NCBI RefSeq assembly: GCF_030247195.1 | Contig: NW_026683360.1 | Location: forward strand, 62,001 to 126,000 | Origin: Topomyia yanbarensis | Taxonomy: Eukaryota > Arthropoda > Insecta > Diptera > Culicidae | DNA: 64,000 nt | Direction of reading: 5' to 3' | Shown: positions 25,531-37,663 of the stretch, one piece after another | Position numbering within the stretch: the first letter of the stretch is position 1 | Layout of the letters: each line of letters begins with the position of its first letter | Translations under genes and position numbers: made by a program | Notes under the pieces: generated by a model | Databases searched by the model: none | What the model saw: the letters and a program-made list of their open reading frames with translations, nothing else | Told to the model about the DNA's origin: nothing

Positions 25531-26254
25531 AATAACTCTGGTCTTGTTAATAGTTAAAATAACCAACCATATAACAGAAATTCCTCCAGCATATATAGAA
25601 AATGTGACTAACCGTGAAGGGCTTCTATCACCATTATAACATATAAACTGGTACCACCATGATGTTCAAATGATGCAAAACATATTAAAATTCATGCAAA
25701 ATTACTTGGATGTGGGGGTCTAGATTACTAATGACCAATCAAAGTAGCTTTAACGACATTGGTTGCCTATGATGGTTCTTGATGCCCCAGGAACTTGCCA
25801 AATTCCTAGTTGGTGTCACAATTATTTCTCAGCTAAGCCTTTACCGATTTTTACAAACTTGATTTCAAATGATAGATATGACACTCCCAATAACTGCTGT
25901 TGCATTTTATTCAGATCTTTGGCTTTGGAGTTATAGGTTGCTTAGTACAGTCACACAGAAATTTCCATACGAGCCGTAGCGATCGTAATACCTCACAGGT
26001 TAAATATCTACTGAAATGGACATCAAATTACTTCAATTTGCAGATCTAGATCATTGATGGCCAGTCAAAGACCCTTTGAAGTTATTGTCCACTATCGACA
26101 ATTCTGAAAGTCCCGGGCTTCGGGCATAAACCAGAATCAAAGTCCCATCGGTTAGTCGGTTAAACTGATTGGCACAAACCATGTAGCAAATGGAAGATAC
26201 AAAATGCGGTTGGTTGCACCTAACGTCCATCTCCATCAATTATGTTGCTGATTC
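25531..26254. repeat. Dispersed ~190-bp repeat array, part 1
   Basis: Diverged repeat units sharing ACCGATTTTTACAAACTT, TCAAATGATAG, ACTGCTGTTGCATTTTATTC and TTTGGAGTTATAGGTTGCTTAG blocks. The same unit type recurs at 29016-29690 and 32640-33330, suggesting one former array split by copy E and the RTE element. I have seen this repeat type in Aedes; I cannot name its class. No gene. Confidence 0.6.
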
Positions 26255-29015
26255 CGTGAGTCATTTAGTTCCCAGCCATATCACGATCTACTCGGATAGT
26301 CCCCGACGGTGAATTCACTCTACTCCCCGAAGGAGAAATTTCTCTCGACATGAAACCCGCTTTCTTGAGCCATTTAGCTCCCAACTTTATTTAAATCGAC
26401 TCGGATATTATGCGACGGTGAATTAGTTTAGTCCGACTGAGAGTTCCCTCGCAGCGGAATTTATATCGGTACCGGTGTTTGTGTCGTAAGCCAATTAGAT
26501 CCCATTTTTGTCACGATTTAGTCCGATAGTCCGCAGCGACGAATCTACTCTACTGTGAATTCTCCGGCGGTAGATTTTTCTTGATACCGATGTTCATTTC
26601 CGTGAGCCATTCAGCTCCCAGCTTCGTCCCGATTTACTCGATCTAGTCCCCGGCGATGGACCTGCCCTACTCAACGAGTCAGCCAGTTGGTGCTGATATC
26701 TGCACAGCGATTCCGGGTGGAGCGTAGCTTCCGGTTCACTACTCGGTCTAATCCCCTGTGGTGTATCTAGTCTATTCACGAGTTACCCGATAGGGTGTCG
26801 AGGTCGGTTCGACGATTCCGGTGAAACCTGACGTCCGGTTCGCTGGCGTAAGTTATCCCGACGACCCGAACCCGGTGCTACGTCGCGTACTACTCAATTG
26901 GTCAATGGCGATGTACCTAATCTACACCGTCGGAGAGTTCCTCGGCGGCGGAATTTCTACCGAATCCCGATTTGTAGTTTCAAGGCGACTTTCTAGCCAA
27001 TGGCGCTACTTTTTTAGTCCCTTCGCTACTTCTTCTGCAGCTCGGAGAGTATACTCTTAACTACTCTGTTGACAGCGTCCCAGATGTGCTCGTCATGGCA
27101 CATCTCTTCGACGATATTGTCAACTGTCACACCAGGCAAACCCCTTCGAACTTCTTAGAACCTAGGGCATTCGAGGAACACATGTTCAGATGTCTCTTGC
27201 ACGTTCACGCACTTTGGACAAAGTGGTGACGAAGCATGTCCAAACCGATATAAGTAGTTCCGAAAGCATCTGTGCCCGAACAAAATCGGCGTCAAATGAA
27301 AGTTCACCTCACTATGCTTTCTACGCACCCACACAGACACATTTGAGATGAATAGGTGGATTCACCTTTATTTCAATTCGTTGTCCCACTCTTGCTTCAA
27401 CTTAACCTGCGGGTCCGCTCTGATGCCTTGCAATTCATAGTAATTGCATTCCACATCCTCAGTCAGAGTGATGCAGATGGAAATCATCCCGGCAATGAGG
27501 GAAACCGCCTCTGACGATGTCATTCTATAAGCGCACACGACACAAACAGCCATTAGGCGAAACGTGCTTGTCAACTTCGTCTGTACGCCATACCTCAGTA
27601 TTGTGGATGAGACACCCGCCAGAAGACGTCTTGCGCTGCATCATGCTCCTCCAATGTTCGGCATGATCATTTCCAATACGTTAGTTGTGCTTGCAGCCTT
27701 CTCACATACATAGTCGACATGGCTGTTATAATTTAACCGATCGTCGACTATCACACTCAGGTGCGTCAGCACACGCATCGATAAGATTGTCCGCCGTTGC
27801 TGATCACGAAACGATGGATTTTTTTACGGTTACTGACCAGCACTACCTCGGTCTTGTGGTGAACCTGTTGCAACTTGACGTCAGCCATCCAAGTTTCCAC
27901 GATGACTATTGTCTCTGCCGTCAACATCTTAACTTCCGTCGATTATTGTAAGAACAACGACATCTGTAAAGCCGATATTGACTACTCTGGGCGGTTGCAC
28001 TGTTAAGACTTCGTTATACATTATATTCCTGAGCTTTGGGCCAAGTATGGAGCCATGAGGTACTTCCGCCGTGACCTTAATCGACCTGTTCGTCTCGTAG
28101 ACCAGTACTCGCTTCTGAAAGTAACTTCTTTGAACCTTGCGCAAATAGCCCTGAACCGTAAACGTGCTACGGTGCTAGCCACCCAGCTGGCGCTGTTGAA
28201 CGCTATCTTCACATCGATCATAACCACGGCGCAGTATCGATTACCCCTTCTGTTTTCCTTTGATGCTTTTCCTTTGCTCGCGATGATTGTGCTGATGGCG
28301 TCCACCGTCGATATCCCTTTCCGGAACCCGAACTGCCTCTGTGATAGTCCGTCTCACTTTCAGCGTACGTCGTCTGCCTGTTGAAGATGGAACTTCTTTC
28401 CAGGAGCTTACCAAGAGCTTACCATATAGGCCGATACGATGCTGGATCACCTGGTGGTTTCCCTGGTTTTCGCAACAACATCAGCTTCTGGATCTTCTAT
28501 CTATCCGGGAAGTAGCCTTCGTCCAGGCATTTCTGTAGGACTATGTCCGGAAACATCAGGATGGCGGTCTTCTGTGCCACGTTGAGAATAGCGTCCGGAG
28601 CGGGAGCTTTATTCGCTTTCAGCTCTTTTGCTACTATAAGGAGCTCGTCGTTAGAGACTAGTTTGTCACCAGCATTTCCACCGTCCGTATCAACGTACGG
28701 TGCAGGCAGCCATGTGCTTGGTTCGTGCTTCGGGAATAGACCCTCCACGATACTTTGAATTTGTCAGCGCACATTTCAACTGGCGTCGTTGAGCCCTTGA
28801 TCGTGGCCATCACAACACGGTAAGCGATGTCCCACTTCTCTGCACAGCTCCTTGTAGCAGGATGACTTACTAAGCACTTCCTCGAATTTCACCTTACCCT
28901 CATCTCTGATTGCCTTAAATCTTGTTCTCTGAATGAGTCTTCTGCCTTTAAGGCAGGCAGCACGGAGGATGCTGAGTATTTCGTTCCAGCAATACACCGA
29001 ACCGGCAGTACTTCG
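26255..29015 (-). mobile_element. Decayed R1-clade copy E, related to copy D
   Basis: A minus-strand remnant, truncated at both ends. The 3' side (26255 to about 27050) is made of tandem repeats like those in the copy D 3' UTR (TAGTCCCCGGCGATGGA, GACGGTGAATT). The 5' side ends inside ORF2 at about 29015, where dispersed-repeat sequence begins. It is flanked by that repeat and not by GATA, although the true 3' end is missing, so this does not test the target preference of D. Confidence 0.85.
27060..29015 (-). pseudogene. R1 copy E ORF2 remnant (RT and C-terminal knuckle)
   Basis: Reading from 29015 down: a block matching ILRAACL...YKELCREV of copy D, EGLFPKHEPSTW and KAPAPDAILNVAQKTA (GPDG changed to APDA), RYCAVVMIDVKIAFNSASW with its aspartate, PHGSILGPKL, then a decayed FTDVVVLTI where FADDV should be. 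At the C-terminus come FHLTPILFGHRCFRNYLYRF and CPKCVNVQETSEHVFLECPRF, a C-x2-C-x8-H-x4-C knuckle. Frameshifts and stops separate these blocks. Codon-by-codon it follows copy D rather than copies A-C. Confidence 0.88.
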
Positions 29016-29690
29016 GTTACTCGGAAATGGTCCAACCGATTTTATCAAACTTAGTCTCAAATGAAAGGTGGTACGTTCCTATAGGCTGCTATTGAGTTGC
29101 GGGTTGAAGAGAGTAGTCATTCATGTAACTCCTATGTAAATCGGCATCAACATGTTATCTAAAAGATGCAAAACTTCATAAAATGTATTCTAAATTGTTT
29201 GGAATTATAGTTGCAGCTCACTGATGCCCAATCAAACCCACATTGACCACTGTGGACACCTTTGTGTCGTGAAAAAGTGCAAAGTTCCTGAATTGAATTA
29301 ACATCTGCTTCTTAGAAATGTCTGACTCGATTATCTCAAATATAGTCTTAAATGATAGCTACAGCATTTCTATTGACTACTAATAAATTCCGAAATCTGA
29401 ATTCGGAATAGGAGATTTAGTCCTGTGTTTCACGTGGAAGTATGCTCTTCCACCACATTGATAACCGTCGAGGATTCCGGAAGATCCGAGGAAAAGACGG
29501 AATTAGATTCACACCTGTTTCTCACATATTGCTGACTCGATTCTCACAATCAATCAAAAATGACGGATATAGTATTCACATAGATTGCTGCCGAATTTCA
29601 TTTGAACGAAGTATTGGTTCCGGAGTCGACAATGACTGGGCAGTGCGTAAGCCTCTTGTATCTGAAGCCATAAAATAGACCCCACTTGCG
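29016..29690. repeat. Dispersed ~190-bp repeat array, part 2
   Basis: Units with GATTTTATCAAACTTAGTCTC, AAATGAAAGGTGG / AAATGATAGCTACAGCA, and GGTTCCGGAGTCGAC. It lies between copy E and the RTE element and continues the array of 25531-26254. No gene. Confidence 0.6.
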
Positions 29691-32610
29691 GTCCTTAGCT
29701 TCCTGCCCAGTAACTCCTAGCCCTGGCCTCCTCGTGGCGTCGACTGGGATACGAGTAACCCTAGCGAAGATCGGGTAACCAACCCCGGTGGGAACTTTGG
29801 TCGTATGCTGGCAGGGAAGGGGGGTTACCCTTCTTCGGAAGGTGTAAACCTGTCGTGGTGCCCAGGTGGGACCTTAAGCAGTCCTGGCACGATGGCCCAC
29901 CGGCGAGACAGGTGGTTGGCGTAGGCCCTATAAGCCGCCCCTTAAAAAACCCACATAACGAACAATACAGAAGAGAATACGACCCAGAACAATCGGCAAC
30001 GACCCAGGCGACGAATAAAGGATCACGATTGGAAACTCGGAACATGGAACTGCAGATCGCTCGGCTTCGCAGGATGTGACAGGATAATCTACGACGAGTT
30101 ACACCCCCGCAACTTCGATGTCGTGGCGCTGCAGGAACTTTGCTGGACGGGACAGAAGGTGTGGAAAAGCGGGCATCGAGCGGCTACCTTCTACCAGAGC
30201 TGTGGTACAACCAACGAGCTGGGAACCGGCTTCATAGTGCTGGGCAAGATGTGCCAACGTGTGATCGGGTGGCAGCCGATCAACGCAAGGATGTGCAAGT
30301 TGAGGATCAAAGACCGTTTCTTCAACTACAGCATCATCAACGTGCACTGCCCACGCGAAGGGAGACCCGACGACGAGAAAGAAGCGTTCTACATGCAGCT
30401 GGAGCAGACATATGACGGTTGCCCTCTGCGAGACGTGAAAATTGTCATCGGCGACATGAACGCACAGGTAGGAAGGGAGGCAATGTACAGACCGGTGATC
30501 GGGCCTAACAGCCTGCATTCCGTATCAAATGACAACGGCCAACGATGTGTGAACTTCGCATCCTCCCGTGGAATGGTAATCCGAAGCACCTTTTTTCCTC
30601 GCAAAGATATCCACAAAGTCACCTGGAGATCACCGGACCAAGTAACAAAAAATCAAATCGACCACGTTCTAATCGACGGTAGATTCTTCTCGGACATCAC
30701 TTATCGTCCGCACTTATCGCAGTGCGAATATAGATTCGGACCACCACCTGGTTGCAGTATGCTTACGCTCAAAACTTTCGACAGTGCATAGCTCTCGTCG
30801 AAGCCGAACGCCGCGGCTAAACATCGAGCGGAAGACCGAGATCGCGAAGCGATGGAGCAGCTGTACCGCGCAGGGGCCACGTACCACAGGCCGACATGTG
30901 CAGAGATACAAACGGGAATCTTCTCACGGACCGTGTGAGGTGATCCAGAGGTGGCGGCAGCACTACGAAGAACACCTGAACGGCGATGCAGCAGACGACG
31001 AGGATGGCACGGTAACGCACCTGGGAGCACGCGCGGAAGACATTACGCTACCGGCTCCGGATCTCAAAGAAATCCAGGAGGAGATCAGCCGGCTCAAAAA
31101 TAATAAAGCCGCTGGGGTTGACCAAATACCAAGCGAGCTACTAAAACACGGTGGCGAGCCACTGGCTAAAGCGCTGTACTGGGTGATTACCAAGATTTGG
31201 GAGGAGGAGATTTTACTGGAGGAGTGGATGGAAGGTGTCGTGTGTCCTATCTACAAAAAGGGCGACAAGCTGGATTGCTGTAATTACCGAGCAATCACCC
31301 TGCTGAACGCCGCCTACAAGAAACTCTCCCAAATACTATGCCGTCGACTATCACCAATTGCAAGAGAGTTCGTGGGGCAGTACCAGGCGGGTTTCATGAG
31401 CGAACGATCTACCACGGACCAAGTGTTCGCTCTTCGTCAAGTACTGCAGAAATGCCGCGAGTACAATGTGCCCACACATCATTTGTTCATCGACTTCAAA
31501 GCCGCATACGACACTATCGATCGAGATCAGCTATGGCAGATTATGCACGAGTACGGATTCCCGGACAAACTGACGCGATTAGTGAAGGCGACGATGGATC
31601 GGGAGATGTGCGTAGTACGTGTCTCAGGGACGCTCTCGAGTCCTTTCGAATCACGCAGAGGGTTACGGCAAGGTGATGGTCTCTCGTGTCTGTTATTCAA
31701 CATCGCGCTGGAAGGTGTAATAAGAAGAGCAGGGATCGACACGAGTGGTACGATTTTCACAAAGTCCGTTCAGCTACTTGGCTTCGCCGATGACGTTGAT
31801 ATTATTGCACGAAACTTTGAGAAGATGGAGGAAGCCTACATCAGACTGAAAAGAGAAGCCAAGCGCGTCGGACTTGCCATCAACACGTCGAAGATAAAGT
31901 ACATGATAGGAAGAGGTTCACGAGAAGGGAATGAGAACCGCCCGCTTCGAGTTTGCATCGGTGGCGACGAAATCGAGGTGGTTGAAGAGTTCGTGTACTT
32001 GAGCTCACTGGTGACCGCCGACAATGATACCAGCAGAGAGATTCGTAGACGCATCGTGGCAGGAAATCGTGCTTACTTTGGCCTCCGCAAGACACTTCGG
32101 TCGAACAGAGTTCGCCGTCGTACGAAGTTGACCATCTACAAGACGCTGATTAGACCGGTAGTTCTCTACGGGCACGAGACCTGGACCATGCTCGTGGAGG
32201 ACCAACGCGCACTTGGTGTCTTCGAACGGAAAGTGCTGCGTACCATCTACGGTGGAGTGCAGATGGAAGACGGCACATGGAGACGGCGAATGAACCATGA
32301 GTTGCATCAGCTGTTGGGGGAGCCGCCCATCTGTCATACCGCGAAACTCGGACGACTACGGTGGGCCGGGCACGTAGCCAGAATGTCGGACAATAGCCCG
32401 GTGAAAACGATTCTCAATTGCAATCCGACCGGTACAAGAAGACGTGGCGCGCAGCGAGCACGATGGATCGACCAGGTGGAAGACGATTTGCGGACCCTTC
32501 GCAGACTGCGTGGCTGGCGACGCGCGGCCATGGACCGAGTGGAATGGAGGAATCTTTTGTATACGGCACAGGCCACTTCGGCCTTAATCTGTTAATAAAT
32601 AAAAAAAATT
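29691..32610 (+). mobile_element. RTE-clade non-LTR retrotransposon (JAM1-like)
   Basis: A 2.9-kb element with a short 5' leader, one endonuclease-RT coding region and a very short 3' end (TAATAAATAAAAAAAA right after the stop), as is usual for the RTE clade. JAM1 of Aedes aegypti is the mosquito family I am reminded of; identity is not verified. It is inserted in the dispersed-repeat array. The 5' boundary is approximate and no clear TSD was found. Confidence 0.85.
29953..32595 (+). pseudogene. RTE ORF2 (APE endonuclease-RT), one or more frameshifts
   Basis: The endonuclease frame is open from about 29953, although no ATG precedes the first motif: KLGTWNCRSLG (catalytic N), then VVALQELCW (catalytic E), KIVIGDMNAQVG (D/N) and NQIDHVLIDGRF. 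Near 30710 the frame shifts, and the ANIDSDHHLVAV block (catalytic D and H) reads in the frame of the next segment, 30784-32595. That segment encodes RT: NNKAAGVDQIPSELLK, VCPIYKKGD, NYRAITLLNAAYK, FIDFKAAYDTIDR (catalytic D), GLRQGDGLSCLLFN, LGFADDVDIIA (catalytic DD), and RRRTKLTIYKTLIRPVVLYG. It then runs to an HVARM and RW-rich C-terminus. Only the frameshift, plus possibly a short loss around ERKTEIAKRW, breaks it. Confidence 0.88.
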
Positions 32611-33330
32611 GTTCCGGAGCTATGAGTAAAACAATCCTATCACACGTGAATTACCCATATAAACCTTTTTTGCCTTTCTGCTATAGAAAGGTTATGCAAT
32701 ACATTTACAAATCAACCTTCTAGCAGAGGCCCGGAGGACTAAAACTCTTATACCACTCGATTCACTTCGGCGAGTTCGGCAAATATGTGTGTGCGTATAT
32801 ATGTGTGTGTATGCATGCGACCAACAAACGCACAGCGGTTACTTGGATATAACCGAACCGATTGTTTTAAACTTAGTCTCAAATGAAAGGCACATGTTGC
32901 TATTGAATTTAATTCTGATCCGACATCCAGATCCGGAGTTACTGGTTAAGAGGTTTGTTCATACAGTGAATCGCCATATAAACTGGTGCCACTCCCTAGT
33001 AACAATTCAGGTTTTATGGTACTCTTGAAATCGCTCTCAAAACATAGAATACACTTGTAGTGTACTATAAAACTTCAAATGTTATTTGGGCTATGATATC
33101 TTGATGTCTCGGAGAACTTGCCAATGTTCAGAGTTAATTTCACACCTATTCCCCAGAAAACTGTGGACCGATTTCCACTATCTTCCAAATGTAAAACGAT
33201 TGAAGCGTTGCTTCAATTGGCCGCTAGTGAATTTCATCCCAAATCGAGTTTTGGTTCCGGAGTTGCAGGTTTGTTAGCGCGGTCGCATAAGAATTTTCCA
33301 TATACCTGTACCTGTTTATTTTTTGGCTAA
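32611..33330. repeat. Dispersed repeat array, part 3
   Basis: It opens with TTTGCCTTTCTGCTATAGAAAGG, then CCCGGAGGACTAAAACTC, a GTGTGTG stretch, and units with AACTTAGTCTCAAATGAAAGG, CGACATCCAGATCCGGAG and GGTTCCGGAGTTGCAGG. Same family as the units at 25531 and 29016. No gene. Confidence 0.55.
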
Positions 33331-34319
33331 ATTAAGTATTCTGGTTTTGTGTGGGGTGTGTATCGGGGGATACTCCCCCACATATCGCATAACCATCCCC
33401 TCAACCTCCTCCATTAAACTTCCCTCAAATCACTCACCATCACACACCCCTCAAACTACCACCCAATCGTACCTCCACTCCCACTAAGCTGGTGGTGGTG
33501 GCTCTGGATTGTGAGTATTTCATCCTCCTTACACATCCACCTCCGCATGCCCAAAATAAGTTAGCAAGAAGATACCATTGAACTAATGCTAATTAAGCTA
33601 ATCAAGCCTTTAAACACTGGGATGATTATATCTTTTGATACAGTGCATCAATTTTCAATCGAAAAACGGTTATATTTAGGAGAATAGTTGCACTATCAAA
33701 TGAATATTGAGAAATTGGGATACAAGTGGCCAATCCGGAGAGATTGCCGGAATTGTACTGTACACCTTATATTTATAAAAAATCCATATCTAATTTTGAT
33801 GCTTACATAACCTACCTAGCAGACTTCGTCAGACAAAGATTTTTATATTGTGTGGAAAGCAAAACGTTAGTACTTTCAATTGCAATCAAAGCAATCTGCG
33901 AATTTTTGCGATTAAGGAAGCTGCTTAAGGCGTAAGTTGACCTAAAAATATTCGAAAATTGGCAATAACTTTTCTGTTTCAAGAGCTACAGATTCATGTG
34001 TATTTTATTACCCTGAACAACTTTGTAGAAGACCGTTTTAATATAAAAAATAATCGTAAGAAGCTATGTTAGAAAAACTGTTTTAAGGGATCTAACGCAA
34101 GTTGCCCTCCATATCTCGCTACCCTTGCTATATAGAGCTTTAGTATCTTCAGCAAAGTTCTTCACAATAACATTTTCTAGAACTTTGCTTAAGACAGTTA
34201 GCTTCTATCTAAATTATTTGGGGAAAAAATTTCTATCTCACTTTTAGGTTAATTAGTCACTTAACTCATTATATCAAAAGATGCGTCTTTTCATATCCAG
34301 AAACTTCTTAGAAGAAGTC
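33331..34319. other. Nothing recognised
   Basis: C-rich ACACCCCTCAAACTACCACC sequence at 33360-33480, then AT-rich DNA with CTTCAGCAAAGTTCTTC / GAACTTTGCTTAAGAC inverted motifs (34148-34195). No gene or complete element found. Confidence 0.35.
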
Positions 34320-34321
34320 TA

Positions 34322-36124
34322 CACCCAGGTTTTTTACGAGGTTTTTTTACGCGGATTTTCCAATTAACGCGGTTTTTTTACGCGGATTTTCCAATTAACG
34401 CGGTTTTTTTACGCGGATTTTCCAATTAACACGGTTTTTGCAAAAATATTCTAAGTCCTTTTGAATGCAAAAAACTTAGACTTTATTCTGAAAAAAAATA
34501 TTCTAAGTCATTTTAAATGCAAAGAACTTAGAAGAATTTTAGCAGTTTTTATTTTGCGCGAATTTCGTAATTAACACGGTTTTTGCAAAAAATATTCTAA
34601 GTCCTTTTGAATGTAAAGGACTTAGAAGATGTTCGGAAAGATGGAAGAGACGGGTCTGGAAGATTCCTTATGGCCCGCACCTCAACAATATGGGTATTTT
34701 CGGAATGGTCTTGAAGAGTAGGTTCCAGAAATTTATTTTTGACGCAATTTTGAAATCAAAGATGGCGACTTCCGGTTTAGCTAAATTCGCTATAACTCAA
34801 TCAATATGGGTATTTTCAGAATGGTCTTGACGAGTAGTAGACATCGATCGATATTTGACGCCATTTTGAATTCAAAGATGGCGACTTCCAGGTTAGCCAC
34901 ATTCTCTATAACCCAGTCAATATGAGTGTTTTTGGAATGATCTTAACAAGTAGGTTCCAAAAATTGATTTTTGGCGCCATTTTTAAATTCAAGATGGCGA
35001 TTTACGATTTCGCGAAATTCACTATAACCCAATCAATATTGGTATTTTTGGAAGTTGGAGTTGTAGTACAAATAGTTTTAATTAAACAGTTGAATTTACT
35101 TATATTTAAGCAATACGTTTAATTTGAATAAATTCAAACCCCCCACTCACACCACATATGTCTCTTTCTTCTATCTCTATTCCATTCTGACCGCACTTTC
35201 CTGGATAAACACATAAAAATATGTTGCATTTTGCTTGTTTATGATTAGATTCTCTATTTGAGGGTGATTTAGATGATTGCCCAAATTTTTCATGCAGGAA
35301 TTTCGGTAAACCGGAAGTCGCCATCTAGAATTTTAAAATGACGCCAACCGTTTGTCTGCTACTCGTCAAAACCATTCCAAAAATACTCATGTTGATTGAG
35401 CTTTAGAGAATCTCGCTAAGCCGGAAGTCGCTATTTTGGATTTGAAAATGGCGTCAAAAATCAATTTTCATGGAAAACCTTGGTGCAGATTTATTTCTTT
35501 CTGGCAGACCATTCCGAAAATACCTATATTGATTGGGTTATAGCGAATTTCCCTAAACTGGAAGTTGCCATCTTTGATTTCAAAATGACGTCAAAAATCA
35601 ATTTCTGGCACCTACTCCCCAAGCCCATTTCAAAAGTATACATATTGATTGAGTTATAGCGAATTTCGCTAAACCGGAAGTCGCCATCTTTGATATCAAA
35701 ATGGCGTCAAAGATCAATTTCTGGCACCTACTCTTCAATACCATTCCGAAAATGCCCATATTGTTGGGGTGTGGGCCATAAGGAGTCTTCCAGACCCGTT
35801 TCTTCCTCCTTTCCGAAAATCTTCTAAGTCTTTAGCATTCAAAAGGACCTATTTCTTCCAAAAACCGTGTTAATTGCGAAATCAGCGCAAAAATAACTTC
35901 CAAAAATATTCTAAATCTTTTGCTGAAAGTTGTTTTTGACACGGATTTTCGAATTAACGCGGTTTTTACGCGGATTTTCCATTAACGCGTTTTTTTACGC
36001 GGATTTTCCAATTAACGCGGTTTTTATGCGGATTTTCCAATTAATGCGGTTTTTTTACGCGGATTTTCCAATTAACGCGGTTTTTTTACGCGATACGTAT
36101 CCCCCGCGTAAAAAAACCTGGGTG
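34322..36124. mobile_element. TA-flanked non-autonomous element with inverted tandem arrays
   Basis: The ends are CACCCAGGTTTTTTACG (left) and its complement CGTAAAAAAACCTGGGTG (right), bounded by TA at 34320-34321 and 36125-36126. Inside each end is a short array of ACGCGGATTTTCCAATTAACGCGG-like units. Further in are about three ~117-base units (34685-35056), containing AATATGGGTATTTTCGGAAT and CAAAGATGGCGACTTCCGG, and about four of the same units in inverted orientation (35285-35770). No transposase is present. TA duplication and non-coding content fit a Tc1/mariner-type MITE or foldback element. Confidence 0.85.
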
Positions 36125-36285
36125 TAATCTCCAAATCTAACGGTTCAGGAGATATTGAATTTTGATCGTGAAAACGGCGTTTTGAAACACTGTGCATCAT
36201 AGGGTTTTGTGTTGTATACGAGAATTAATCAATTGTCCTTCCGTTTAGCGGCTGTTTTACTTGTAACCAGCAAATGGTTCTCAAA

Positions 36286-37269
36286 ACATGTGTTTATTTG
36301 TTTATGTGTTTATTTGTTTATTTGTTTATTTGTTTATTTGTTTATTTGTTTATTTGTTTATTTGTTTATTTGTTTATTTGTTTATTTGTTTATTTGTTTA
36401 TTTGTTTATTTGTTTATTTGTTTATTTGTTTATTTGTTTATTTGTTTATTTGTTTATTTGTTTATTTGTTTATTTGTTTATTTGTTTATTTGTTTATTTG
36501 TTTATTTGTTTATTTGTTTATTTGTTTATTTGTTTATTTGTTTATTTGTTTATTTGTTTATTTGTTTATTTGTTTATTTGTTTATTTGTTTATTTGTTTA
36601 TTTGTTTATTTGTTTATTTGTTTATTTGTTTATTTGTTTATTTATTTATTTGTTTATTTGTTTATTTGTTTATTTGTTTATTTGTTTATTTGTTTATTTG
36701 TTTATTTGTTTATTTGTTTATTTGTTTATTTGTTTATTTGTTTATTTGTTTATTTGTTTATTTGTTTATTTGTTTATTTGTTTATTTGTTTATTTGTTCA
36801 TTTGTTTATTTGTTTATTTGTTTATTTGTTCATTTGTTTATTTGTTTATTTGTTTATTTGTTTATTTGTTTATTTGTTTATTTGTTTATTTGTTTATTTG
36901 TTTATCTGTTTATTTGTTTATTTGTTTATTTGCTTATTTGTTTATTTGTTTTTTAGTTTATTTGTTTATTTGTCTATTTGTTTATTTGATTATTTGCTTA
37001 TTTGTTTTTTTGTTTATTTATTTATTTGTTTATTTGCTTATTTGTTTATTTGTTTATTTGTTTATTTGTTTATTTGTTTATTTGTTTATTTGTTTATTTG
37101 TTTATTTGTTTATCTGTTTATTTGTTTATTTGTTTATTTGCTTATTTGTTTATTTGTTTTTTAGTTTATTTGTTTATTTGTCTATTTGTTTATTTGATTA
37201 TTTGCTTATTTGTTTTTTTGTTTATTTGTTTATTTATTTATGTATTTATTTATTTATTTATTTATTCAT

Positions 37270-37332
<63 letters not shown>

Positions 37333-37341
37333 GTTATTTAG

Positions 37342-37408
<67 letters not shown>

Positions 37409-37510
37409 TTTTTTTGTTTATTTGTTTATTTGCTTATTTGTTTTTTTGTTTATTTGTTTATTTATTTATGTATTTATTTATTTATTTTTTTATTTGTTTG
37501 TTTGTTTCTT
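36286..37510. repeat. (TTTATTTG)n satellite grading into (TTTA)n
   Basis: From 36286 to about 37230 the unit is the 8-mer TTTATTTG, with scattered point variants that increase to the right. From 37231 to 37480 it becomes the 4-mer TTTA, with a short return of TTTG units at 37415-37510. A block with shared variant units (TTTTTTAGTTTATTTG, TTTATTTGATTATTTG) occurs twice, near 36950-37000 and 37160-37210, indicating internal duplication of about 205 bases. Confidence 0.95.
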
Positions 37511-37663
37511 TGTTTCATTGTATCAACACCAACAGATCTCTTGGCCCCAATGGTGGTTCTAGTTACACTTAAGGATAGACAAAAACTTAGCTTTAATCGT
37601 ATTTCTAGTCCAGTGGAAATCAAATCCTGTAGTAACTCTATTGAAAGCTCGCTGAAGTCCGGT

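Noticed and set aside
26255..29015. Copy E as evidence for or against GATA targeting
   Set aside because: Its 3' end is missing inside the 3' UTR repeats, so the original target cannot be read.
35930..36127. Frame with FFYADFPINAVF repeats
   Set aside because: Translation of the ACGCGGATTTTCC subterminal array of the TA element.
36209..37562. Overlapping frames up to 374 codons rich in FICLFVYL
   Set aside because: Translation of the TTTATTTG satellite in several frames; looks like membrane protein but is simple repeat.
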